NCBI GenBank assembly: GCA_038231495.1 | Contig: JBBRLG010000408.1 | Location: 1-6,909, forward strand | Reading direction: 5' to 3' | From: JBBRLG01 sp038231495 | GTDB lineage: Bacteria; Planctomycetota; Planctomycetia; Gemmatales; Gemmataceae | Length of the DNA stretch: 6,909 bases | In this document: positions 1-6,467 of the stretch, in pieces | Layout of the letters: every line of letters starts with the position of its first letter | Numbering within the stretch: position 1 is the stretch's first letter | Program-made: the position numbers and the translations under genes | The notes under the pieces: generated by a model | The model's input: only the letters and a program-made list of their open reading frames with translations | What the model was told of the DNA's origin: nothing | The model's database searches: none

Positions 1-28
1 GCCACCCGCCACCCGACTCACGAACTAT

Positions 29-1819
29 ATGTTTGGTCCCTTCAAAAAGCCTTCGCGTCTAAACCAGTGGGACGGGCGCCGCCGCTCTTCGCGGAGTGAG
101 GAACCCGTTTTGACCCTGCTCCGGCAACGGAGCGTCCTGTTGCGCATGGGTGCGGTCTTACTCACCGCCCTGTTCGCGACCCTACTGGCGTTCTACTTCG
201 GCCCGGCCCAGTCGTTCCGGGTCGGCGAAATCTGCCAGCACGACCTGCGCGCTCGCGTCTACTTCGAGGTGGTCGATCAGGCGCAGACCGCCACGGCCCG
301 CGACCAGGCGGTGGCGTCACTGCCGCCGGAGACGCGCAACGACCCCGAGGCGTGCGAGCTGGCCCGCCAGTCCGTGCAATCGGTCATCGACCGCTTCCCG
401 CCGGGCACCGTCGTCGTGCAGCGCAACCAGCCCATCTCCGAACAACAGTTCACGCTGCTGCACGAGGAAACCCGCGCGTACTGGAACAGCCGTTCGCCGA
501 TGGACCACACCCGCCGCGGCTGCGCCCTCTTCCTGATCATGAGCCTCCTGGCCACCCTCGTCGTGCAGTACGTCGTCCGCTTCCAGCAGAGCCTCGCCCA
601 GAGCCTGCCCAAGGTCGCCGGCGTGTGCCTGCTCGTCGTGCTGACCCTCCTGCTCGGCCTCGTCCTGAGCCGCACGCCGTGGTACGCCGTGCTCATTCCG
701 CTCACCGTGACCGCCATGATTCTCGCGATCGCCTACAACCCGCAGTTCGCCCTCCTGATGTCGCTCAGCCTGACCTTGGCCATGATCGTGACGCTCGGCG
801 GGCGGCTCAACGACCTGCTGGTCGCGATGGGCGGCCAGGCGATGGCGGTGATGGTACTGCGCAACGTCAGCACGCGCACGCGGCTGATTCAGGTCGGCGG
901 CCTGGCCGGGGCGAGCTACTTGCTGATGACCCTGGCGACGGAGCTATACCAGGGGCAAACCTGGCAGATGATCGCGTTCGACTCGGCCCGCGGCCTGGCC
1001 TGGGGCTTGCTGGCCGGCTTCTTGACGACGGGCCTGTTGCCGGTGGTCGAGCGCTGCTTCGCCATCGTGACCGACGTGCGCCTGTTGGAACTGGGCGACG
1101 GCTCGCACCCGCTGATGCAGGAACTGGTCCGGCGGGCGCCCGGCACCTACACGCATAGCATGACGGTGGCGACGCTGGCCGAGCCGGCTGCCGAGGCCAT
1201 CGGGGCCAACCCGCTACTGGCCCGCGTGGGCAGCTATTTCCACGACATCGGCAAGATGCTCAAGCCGCACTACTTCATCGAAAACCAGGCCGGCGAGAAC
1301 CGCCACGACGCGCTGGAGCCGGCGCTGAGCACGCTCATCATCATCGGCCACGTCAAAGACGGCGTCGCCCTGGCCGAGCAGTACGGCCTGCCGGTGCCGA
1401 TCGTGGAGTTCATCCGGCAGCACCACGGCACGACGCTGGTGGAATACTTCTACCGCGAAGCGTTGCGGATGCAGATGGTTCAGGGAAACGGGCCGACCGT
1501 GGGCGACGGCCAACCCAATCCCCTGGAGCCGACGTTCCGCTACCCCGGTCCCAAGCCGCAGAACCGCGAGAACGGCATCGTCATGCTGGCCGACGCGGTG
1601 GAGAGTTCGAGCCGCGCCCTGTCGCAACCGACGCCGGGCAGCCTACGCAAGCTCGTCCACGACATGCTCATGAAGCGCCTGCTCGACGGCCAATTCGAGG
1701 AGAGCGGCTTGACCCTGACCGAGCTGCACGTCATCGAGGAAAGCCTGTGCAAGGGGCTGATCGCGCTATACCACTCGCGCATCAAGTACCCGGAAATGCC
1801 GGAGCGCAAGGCGTCTTGA
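29..1819 (+). CDS. 7TMR-HD family HDIG phosphodiesterase (PgpH/YqfF-like), probably cyclic-di-AMP specific
   Basis: Membrane-anchored HD-domain hydrolase, 596 aa. Characterised family members (Listeria PgpH) cleave cyclic-di-AMP to 5'-pApA on the cytoplasmic side; this substrate is inferred here. Seen: a basic N-terminus, a first membrane helix at about 41-58, a short outside domain at about 59-160 that keeps the entry segment (residues 64-84) and the PPGTVVVQRNQPIS segment (124-137), then seven hydrophobic helices at about 163-183, 196-214, 217-236, 239-257, 260-278, 286-304 and 321-340. The cytoplasmic HD domain follows (about 355-580) with H376, H405-D406 (FHDIGKM), H441, H465/H466 and D522, so the metal site looks complete. 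Listeria PgpH is about 718 aa; the shortfall lies in the outside domain. The start is the first ATG in the window, but the frame is open to base 2 and no clear Shine-Dalgarno is seen, so a start upstream of the window is possible. The ybeY gene often found downstream is absent. Confidence 0.93.
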   Translation: MFGPFKKPSRLNQWDGRRRSSRSEEPVLTLLRQRSVLLRMGAVLLTALFATLLAFYFGPAQSFRVGEICQHDLRARVYFEVVDQAQTATARDQAVASLPPETRNDPEACELARQSVQSVIDRFPPGTVVVQRNQPISEQQFTLLHEETRAYWNSRSPMDHTRRGCALFLIMSLLATLVVQYVVRFQQSLAQSLPKVAGVCLLVVLTLLLGLVLSRTPWYAVLIPLTVTAMILAIAYNPQFALLMSLSLTLAMIVTLGGRLNDLLVAMGGQAMAVMVLRNVSTRTRLIQVGGLAGASYLLMTLATELYQGQTWQMIAFDSARGLAWGLLAGFLTTGLLPVVERCFAIVTDVRLLELGDGSHPLMQELVRRAPGTYTHSMTVATLAEPAAEAIGANPLLARVGSYFHDIGKMLKPHYFIENQAGENRHDALEPALSTLIIIGHVKDGVALAEQYGLPVPIVEFIRQHHGTTLVEYFYREALRMQMVQGNGPTVGDGQPNPLEPTFRYPGPKPQNRENGIVMLADAVESSSRALSQPTPGSLRKLVHDMLMKRLLDGQFEESGLTLTELHVIEESLCKGLIALYHSRIKYPEMPERKAS

Positions 1820-1822
1820 AAC

Positions 1823-1851
1823 GAGACACGCCGCCGGCGATCGGGTATCAT
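1823..1851 (+). promoter_or_regulatory. candidate sigma70-type promoter for the zinc-ribbon gene
   Basis: GAGACA at 1823-1828 (4 of 6 matches to TTGACA) and TATCAT at 1846-1851 (5 of 6 matches to TATAAT) are separated by 17 nt, in the short gap after the HD gene. Transcription would begin near 1858, giving a leader of about 26 nt to the ATG at 1884 and arguing against the in-frame GTG at 1857 as start. This is a pattern match only. Confidence 0.4.
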
Positions 1852-1871
1852 GACGGGTGACAACACCTAAC

Positions 1872-1875
1872 GGAG
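1872..1875 (+). promoter_or_regulatory. ribosome binding site selecting ATG 1884
   Basis: GGAG at 1872-1875 sits 8 nt before the ATG at 1884. The alternative in-frame GTG at 1857 would add nine residues (MTTPNGVTV) ahead of the zinc-ribbon start and has no comparably placed site. This decides the start of the zinc-ribbon gene. Confidence 0.6.
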
Positions 1876-1883
1876 TTACCGTC

Positions 1884-2276
1884 ATGAATCGTCTACCTTG
1901 TCCGAATTGCGGTGCGGCGCTGGATTGCAGTACGCAAGTGCCGGGCCAATCGATCACCTGCCCCGCCTGCGCGACCGCACTCCGCCTCGAATTGGAAGCG
2001 GAGGGCACACGGTCCGCAGGTTCCCGGCGGTCGTGGCGGAAGCGAATCATCCTGCTCATCCTCCTGGTAAGTGCCCTAAGCTCCAGTTTCGTCGCCGGCG
2101 GCGGGTTGGGTTTCCTGGTCGGGCACGAAGCCGCGGTCGAGGAGGCGGAAGCGCAGCAGCCGGGGATCCACCTCAGTGCGGTCGGCTTTTTCGGCGCGCA
2201 CAACGAGGTGAGGATCACGGACAACCCCGCGCCGCCGGCACCCGCAACAACCCCCAAGCAAAGGCTACCGCGCTAG
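1884..2276 (+). CDS. small zinc-ribbon protein with one transmembrane helix
   Basis: Protein of 130 aa with no assigned function. Seen: an N-terminal zinc-ribbon knuckle pair, C6-P-N-C9 and C26-P-A-C29, 16 residues apart; a basic stretch (R48-R54); one hydrophobic segment at about 55-79 ending in a glycine-rich run (AGGGLGFLVG); then a tail of about 50 residues, acidic at 83-89 and Pro/Thr-rich at the C-terminus. Short N-terminal CPxC ribbons of this form are common in planctomycete proteins, often before a membrane helix. With a cytoplasmic ribbon and the basic residues inside, the tail would lie outside. The start at ATG 1884 is chosen over GTG 1857 because of the GGAG at 1872-1875. The DUF433 gene follows after 19 nt, so the two are probably co-transcribed. 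A role in membrane-associated sensing or protein interaction is only a guess. Confidence 0.8.
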   Translation: MNRLPCPNCGAALDCSTQVPGQSITCPACATALRLELEAEGTRSAGSRRSWRKRIILLILLVSALSSSFVAGGGLGFLVGHEAAVEEAEAQQPGIHLSAVGFFGAHNEVRITDNPAPPAPATTPKQRLPR

Positions 2277-2278
2277 GC

Positions 2279-2285
2279 GAAGGGG
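2279..2285 (+). promoter_or_regulatory. ribosome binding site for the DUF433 gene
   Basis: GAAGGGG lies 10 nt before the ATG at 2296, in the 19-nt gap after the zinc-ribbon gene stop. No room for a separate promoter is evident in this gap, which supports translation from a shared transcript. Confidence 0.45.
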
Positions 2286-2295
2286 CCGCCTACTC

Positions 2296-2748
2296 ATGAG
2301 CACCACGTCGATAACCTTGCCCGGCGTCATCACGGCCGAGGGCGTGTTGGAAGTATGCCAGCCCGTCGCGCTGCCACCGGGGCCGGTTGAAGTCACCGTT
2401 GCCGTCGCGGCTACGGACGCCAACCGGATCGAGACCGTAGCCCCCGAACAACTGCTCATCGTCGATAACGGCCGGGGACCGTCAATCGCGGGCACGCGAA
2501 TCACCGTTTACGACGTACTCGACTATCACCGCAAGGGCCACCATCCCAGCTATATCGCCGACCTGTTCCGGCTTTCTTCGGCGCAAATCCGTGCAGCAAT
2601 TCAATACATCGAAGGACACGAGGAAGAGGTTTGGGCCAAGTACCGCGTCCTTTTAGAAAGGGACGCGCGGGGCAATCCGCCGGAAATCCAGGCGAAGCTC
2701 GACGCCATTCACGCCAAGTGCCAGACCCTGTGGGCCGAGCGCCGGTAA
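2296..2748 (+). CDS. DUF433 domain protein with antitoxin-like N-terminal segment
   Basis: Protein of 150 aa. Residues about 52-112 match the DUF433 pattern: the NGRGPSIAGTRITVYDVLDY segment, then an LS-AQI-AAI helix (94-102) and an E-H-E-E ending (106-110). DUF433 is a predicted helix-turn-helix fold, often encoded as the antitoxin beside a DUF5615 PIN-like toxin. Residues about 4-38 form a strand-rich segment with LPPGPVEVTV, like the N-terminal beta segment of AF2212-type antitoxins that is frequent in planctomycetes. Residues 113-150 are helical and charged and extend beyond DUF433. No DUF5615 or other toxin gene precedes or follows: upstream is the zinc-ribbon gene, downstream a 164-nt spacer. 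It is therefore either an orphan antitoxin-like regulator or one acting with an unlinked partner. DNA binding and autoregulation are family-based inferences. Confidence 0.85.
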   Translation: MSTTSITLPGVITAEGVLEVCQPVALPPGPVEVTVAVAATDANRIETVAPEQLLIVDNGRGPSIAGTRITVYDVLDYHRKGHHPSYIADLFRLSSAQIRAAIQYIEGHEEEVWAKYRVLLERDARGNPPEIQAKLDAIHAKCQTLWAERR

Positions 2749-2846
2749 CCGGAACGCGGACGGACCCGATTCACTCGAAACGACAATCCGTATCGGCGAC
2801 TCCGACTCTAAGAACCGGCATTTCGCTACCCACCGCGGCGGATAGT

Positions 2847-2855
2847 TGGCATAAT
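2847..2855 (+). promoter_or_regulatory. candidate extended -10 promoter for the PSCyt1/DUF1553 gene
   Basis: TGGCATAAT at 2847-2855 fits the extended -10 form TGnTATAAT with one mismatch, in a locally AT-rich patch (2841-2861) inside an otherwise GC-rich spacer. No good -35 hexamer lies 16-18 nt upstream, as is often the case with extended -10 promoters. Transcription would begin near 2862, about 50 nt before the ATG at 2913. The rest of the spacer 2749-2912 shows no terminator, RNA gene or coding signal that I can support. Confidence 0.4.
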
Positions 2856-2912
2856 AGTAATGACCTGCCTGACGCGCCCGCGGCTCCTTCCCTGCCTGAG
2901 TCCGAAAACACC

Positions 2913-5900
2913 ATGAACAGACGTTGCCTGCTCACGCTCGGTTTTACGGCGGCCGGTCTGTTTCTCGTCAATCTCTCGGCACGGGCGGCCGATCCCACGC
3001 CGGAGCAGCTCGAGTTTTTTGAGAAGAAGGTCCGCCCCGTCTTCGTCGAGCATTGCTTCGAGTGCCACTCCAAGAAGGCGCCGAAACGCCGTGCCGGCCT
3101 CTACCTCGACAGCCGGGCCGGCATCCTGCGCGGCGGCGACAACGGCAAACTGTTTGAACCCGGCAAGCCCGAAGACAGCCGCTTGATCGAGGCGGTCAAT
3201 TACCTGAATGCCGACATGCAGATGCCCAAGAATGGCAAACTGCCCGACGCCGTCATCGCCGACCTGACCGCCTGGGTCAAGATGGGCGCTCCCGTGCCGC
3301 CCGACGCCGACGCCGTCGTCGAGGACCGGCCGGCGTTCGACTTGCAGAAACGCAAGCACGACCACTGGGCCTGGCAGCCGATCCAAGCGCGCGAACCGCC
3401 GTCGGTCAAAAACCGGGCGTGGGCGACGAACGCCATCGACGCCTTTATCCTGGCCAAGCTCGAAGCGAAGAACTTGACGCCGGCCAATCCCGCCGACAAG
3501 CGGACGTTGCTGCGGCGCATCACCTACGACCTGGTCGGCCTCCCGCCCACACCCGCCGAGGTCGAGGGGTTCCTGAAGGACGATGCGGCGGACGCCTATG
3601 AGAAGGTGGTGGACCGCCTGTTGGCGTCGCCCCAGTACGGCGAGCGCTGGGGCCGGCACTGGCTCGACCTGGTGCGCTACGCCGAGTCGCGCGGCCACGA
3701 GTTCGACTTCACCATTCCCCAGGCGTACGAGTACCGCGACTACGTCGTCCGCGCGCTGAACGCCGACCTGCCCTACAACCGGTTCGTGACCGAACACCTG
3801 GCCGGCGACTTGCTCGAAAAGCCGCGCCTGCACCCGACGGAGGGGTTTAACGAATCGATCCTCGGCACCGGCTTCTGGTTTCTGGGCGAAGAGCTCCATT
3901 CGCCGGTGGACATCCGCCAGGACCAGGCCGATCGCTTCGACAACCGCATCGACGTGCTGGGCAAGACGTTCCTCGGCCTGACCGTCGCGTGCGCCCGCTG
4001 CCACGACCACAAGTTCGACGCCATCTCGACCCAGGACTACTACGCGCTTTACGGCTTCATCGAGAGCAGCAACTACCGGCAAGTGCGTTTCGACGCCTGG
4101 GCGCAGAACCGCAAGGTGGCCGCCGATATGGCCGAGCTGCGCGCGCGTTCGCAGCCGGTGTTGCGCCGTGCCCTGGCCGAAAACCTGCGCCCCGTGGCCG
4201 AAAACCTGTCGGCCTATTTGCTGGCGGCGCGGGCAGGCGTCCTGGCCGGTCCGGAATTTGTCGCCGAGCGTAAGGAAGGCGACAAGTCCAAGACCGTTAG
4301 GGCCGAGGCGTTCAGCGAAGCGTATCGGGGGAAGCTGCAAGCGCTCGCCAAGGTGGGCAAGCTGGACGCCGATTTGCTGGCCGTGTGGGTGGCGACACTG
4401 TTGAACGCGGCTCAAAATCCGAACGACCCCCTGCACCCGTGGGCCAAGGTCGCGGCTGATCGCGGCGCCGACGAACCGCGACGGTTGGCGGAGTTGCTGA
4501 AGCCTTTCGTCGAGGCCCAGCGAAAACGCGACGCGGACGTAAAGAAATATGCGGTCGTGGTTGACTACGCGCGCAATAGCGCCGACGAATTCTTGCCCGA
4601 CGATCTCTCCTTCGGCAACGGTCCGACGCGGCCCGGCCAGGTCAAGGTAAGCGGCGATCCCGCCAGGCCCGACGTGCGCCTGGCCGACTTCGCCGCTGCG
4701 GAGATCGATCCGGCCTGGGAAGTCATCACGACCGCTCCCGGCACCCAGACCGACGCCGGCGGACTGGGACAAATGATCCGCGCGGGCCGCACCGTCCGCA
4801 CGCCGAATTTCAAAGTCGGTCCCGGCAAACTCTATTACCTGGTGCGCGGCGGCGGTATGGCCTACGCCGCGGTCGATGGCCACGTCATGGTCAACGGGCC
4901 GCTGCACGGGCAACTCATCCTGGGGCTGCCGGCCAGCCCCGGTTTCCGTTGGATTATGCACGATTTGACCCCGTACAAGGGGCAGAATACGCACGTCGAG
5001 TTCACCGCCGCGCCGGGGTCGAACTTCGCCGTCGCGCTGGTCGTCCAGGCCGAACAGCCGCCCGCCCTCGTCGAAGAAAGCAACCGCGCGTTGCTGAAAG
5101 TGTTGGGCGATGAAAACCCTTCCCTCGAAGCCCTCGCGGCCGGGTATCAGCGGTCGTGTACCGAGGCCCTGAACCGCCTGGAGGCCGACAAGCCGGGCGA
5201 GGCGGCGGCAGCGCTCGACGACGCCCGCCTTGTCAACTGGCTCCAGGCTAAGCCGGAACTGTGGGCAAAGGCGAATAATCGCGCTGCGGCGGAGAATCTA
5301 ACCAGGGAGGCCGCCGCCTACTTGGCCGGGCGGAAAAAACTGGCCGCCGGCATCAAGGCCGAGTCGCGCCTCGCCGTGGCGATTCAGGACGCCAACGGCG
5401 TCGATGAGCGGGTTTTCGTCCGCGGGTCGCCGAAGAATCCCGGCATACCGGCGCCGCGCCGCTTCCTGGAAGCGCTGGCCGGGCCGGAGCGCTTGCCGGT
5501 GCAGCACGGCAGCGGCCGGCTCGAACTGGCCCGACAAATGACCGACCCGAAGCTGAACCCCCTGGTGACGCGGGTGCTCGTTAACCGCCTCTGGCACCAC
5601 CTGTTCGGCCGCGGCCTCGTCGCCTCGGTGGACAACTTCGGCGTCCTCGGCGAGACGCCTACCCATCCGGAGTTGCTCGACTACCTTGCCGACCGCTTCG
5701 CCAAGGAAGGCTGGTCGCTCAAGAAGGCGATCCGCGAATTGGTGTTGACGAACACCTACCGCATGGCGTCGCAGCCGCAGGAACAGGCCGACCGCGAAGA
5801 CCCGCAGGATTTGCTGCTGCACCGGATGCGCGTCCGCCGGCTGGAAGGCGAGGCGATCCGCGACGGTATCCTGTCTGTGTCGGGGCGGCTGGATCCGAAG

Positions 5901-6380
5901 CTGTACGGCCCGCCGGTGCCAATCCATCTGACGCCGTTCCTCGAAGGCCGCGGCCGCCCGGCCGGCGGGCCGCTCGACGGCGACGGGCGGCGCAGCCTCT
6001 ACCTCAGCACGCGCCGCAATTTCTTGTCGCCGCTGTTGCTCGCCTTTGACACGCCGTCGCCGTTCTCGACGATGGGCCGCCGTACCAATTCCAACGTCCC
6101 CGCCCAGGCGCTCATCCTGCTCAACGACCCGTTCGTCCACCAGCAAGCCGAGGTTTGGGCAAGGCGCATCCTCGCCCGGCCGGGAACCGACAAGGAGCGC
6201 GTCGCCGGCATGTACCTGAGCGCCTTCAGTCGGCCGCCGACCGACGCCGAGACGCAAAACTGCCTCGATTTCCTGGACCAGCAGGCCAAGGTCGCCGGCA
6301 AGAAGCCCGACGACGTGGCCGTGTGGGCGGATCTGGCCCATGTGTTGTTTAATGTGAAAGAGTTTATTTTCCTTAATTGA
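2913..6380 (+). CDS. secreted PSCyt1-DUF1549-DUF1553 cytochrome-like protein (planctomycete-type)
   Basis: Protein of 1155 aa, role unproven; relatives are thought to act in the periplasm, possibly in polysaccharide breakdown. Seen: a signal peptide at 1-25 (basic start, hydrophobic core, ARA before AD); a PSCyt1 cytochrome-c-type domain at about 38-125 with the heme motif C48-F-E-C51-H52 and a possible distal Met at 102 or 104; DUF1549 at about 172-385 containing a second CxxCH, C360-A-R-C363-H364; a variable helical region at about 400-550; a beta-sandwich-like insert at about 565-712; another helical stretch to 820; and DUF1553 at about 830-1130 (ERVFVRGSP, VNRLWHHLFGRGLV, THPELLDYLA, NVPAQALILLNDP). 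The frame is open back to 2631, but ATG 2913 is chosen because it starts the signal peptide and avoids overlapping the DUF433 gene. The Shine-Dalgarno is weak. The usual DUF1501 partner gene does not follow. Confidence 0.95.
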   Translation: MNRRCLLTLGFTAAGLFLVNLSARAADPTPEQLEFFEKKVRPVFVEHCFECHSKKAPKRRAGLYLDSRAGILRGGDNGKLFEPGKPEDSRLIEAVNYLNADMQMPKNGKLPDAVIADLTAWVKMGAPVPPDADAVVEDRPAFDLQKRKHDHWAWQPIQAREPPSVKNRAWATNAIDAFILAKLEAKNLTPANPADKRTLLRRITYDLVGLPPTPAEVEGFLKDDAADAYEKVVDRLLASPQYGERWGRHWLDLVRYAESRGHEFDFTIPQAYEYRDYVVRALNADLPYNRFVTEHLAGDLLEKPRLHPTEGFNESILGTGFWFLGEELHSPVDIRQDQADRFDNRIDVLGKTFLGLTVACARCHDHKFDAISTQDYYALYGFIESSNYRQVRFDAWAQNRKVAADMAELRARSQPVLRRALAENLRPVAENLSAYLLAARAGVLAGPEFVAERKEGDKSKTVRAEAFSEAYRGKLQALAKVGKLDADLLAVWVATLLNAAQNPNDPLHPWAKVAADRGADEPRRLAELLKPFVEAQRKRDADVKKYAVVVDYARNSADEFLPDDLSFGNGPTRPGQVKVSGDPARPDVRLADFAAAEIDPAWEVITTAPGTQTDAGGLGQMIRAGRTVRTPNFKVGPGKLYYLVRGGGMAYAAVDGHVMVNGPLHGQLILGLPASPGFRWIMHDLTPYKGQNTHVEFTAAPGSNFAVALVVQAEQPPALVEESNRALLKVLGDENPSLEALAAGYQRSCTEALNRLEADKPGEAAAALDDARLVNWLQAKPELWAKANNRAAAENLTREAAAYLAGRKKLAAGIKAESRLAVAIQDANGVDERVFVRGSPKNPGIPAPRRFLEALAGPERLPVQHGSGRLELARQMTDPKLNPLVTRVLVNRLWHHLFGRGLVASVDNFGVLGETPTHPELLDYLADRFAKEGWSLKKAIRELVLTNTYRMASQPQEQADREDPQDLLLHRMRVRRLEGEAIRDGILSVSGRLDPKLYGPPVPIHLTPFLEGRGRPAGGPLDGDGRRSLYLSTRRNFLSPLLLAFDTPSPFSTMGRRTNSNVPAQALILLNDPFVHQQAEVWARRILARPGTDKERVAGMYLSAFSRPPTDAETQNCLDFLDQQAKVAGKKPDDVAVWADLAHVLFNVKEFIFLN
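4174..4208 (+). repeat. 14-bp direct repeat with 21-nt period inside the PSCyt1 gene
   Basis: TGGCCGAAAACCTG occurs at 4174-4187 and again at 4195-4208. The period is seven codons, giving LAENLRP then VAENLSA in a helical part of the protein. It may be a small in-frame duplication; the reading frame and heptad spacing are preserved. Confidence 0.5.
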
Positions 6381-6444
6381 GTAGGTGCCACTTGCCGAGC
6401 GGAACGGCCAGTCCCCGTGGTCCGGCTCGGCAAGCCGGACCTAC
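6381..6444. repeat. 64-bp imperfect palindrome flanked by 5-bp direct repeats (MITE/REP-like element)
   Basis: The two ends are inverted copies: 6381-6403 against 6421-6444. Pairing runs GTAGGT with ACCTAC (6 bp, outermost), a mostly unpaired 4-nt internal step, CTTGCCGAGC (6391-6400) with GCTCGGCAAG (6425-6434; 10 bp), GGA with TCC past one bulged G (6424), then ACGG (6404-6407) with CCGT (6415-6418) around a 7-nt loop. The right arm can instead form its own 9-bp hairpin, 6419-6427 with 6433-6441. ATTGA lies directly outside both ends, at 6376-6380 and 6445-6449, as expected for a target-site duplication. No U-tract follows, so it is not a classic intrinsic terminator, though the fold could slow transcription or protect the 3' end of the upstream mRNA. 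Mobility is inferred from structure; a dispersed REP-type palindrome is the main alternative. Confidence 0.6.
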
Positions 6445-6453
6445 ATTGAGTTC

Positions 6454-6459
6454 GAGGAG
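6454..6459 (+). promoter_or_regulatory. strong ribosome binding site for the Rpn-tail gene
   Basis: GAGGAG at 6454-6459 is 8 nt before the ATG at 6468, the best-formed Shine-Dalgarno in the window. It supports this short frame as a translated gene with this start. Confidence 0.65.
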
Positions 6460-6467
6460 TCCGAGTT

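Noticed and set aside
1..15. Tandem GCCACCC repeat at the window start
   Set aside because: Only two 7-nt copies at the edge in GC-rich DNA; no context to interpret it.
352..1158. Plus-strand open frame (268 codons) inside the HD gene in another frame
   Set aside because: The product is Arg/Pro/Ala/Gly-rich and low in complexity, and overlaps a well-supported gene throughout.
1820..1856. Terminator after the HD gene
   Set aside because: Only the short palindrome CGCCGGCG (1832-1839 region) is present, with no long stem and no T-run.
1857..1883. GTG start nine codons upstream of the zinc-ribbon ATG
   Set aside because: The -10 candidate at 1846-1851 would place it at or before the transcription start, and the GGAG at 1872-1875 fits ATG 1884.
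2631..2912. Upstream extension of the PSCyt1 frame by 94 codons
   Set aside because: It overlaps the DUF433 gene, encodes no recognisable segment, and would bury the signal peptide that starts at ATG 2913.
2826..4994. Long open frame on the minus strand (722 codons) opposite the PSCyt1 gene
   Set aside because: It lies antisense to a protein with clear conserved domains; its translation is Arg/Gly/Val/His-rich with no recognisable domain, as expected for an antisense frame of GC-rich coding DNA.
5298..6341. Minus-strand open frame (347 codons) opposite the DUF1553 region
   Set aside because: Same reason: an antisense shadow of conserved coding sequence with biased composition and no domain.
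6419..6441. Classic intrinsic terminator for the PSCyt1 gene
   Set aside because: The 9-bp hairpin is strong, but it is followed by CTACATTGAG rather than a T-run, and the larger palindrome with direct-repeat flanks explains it better.
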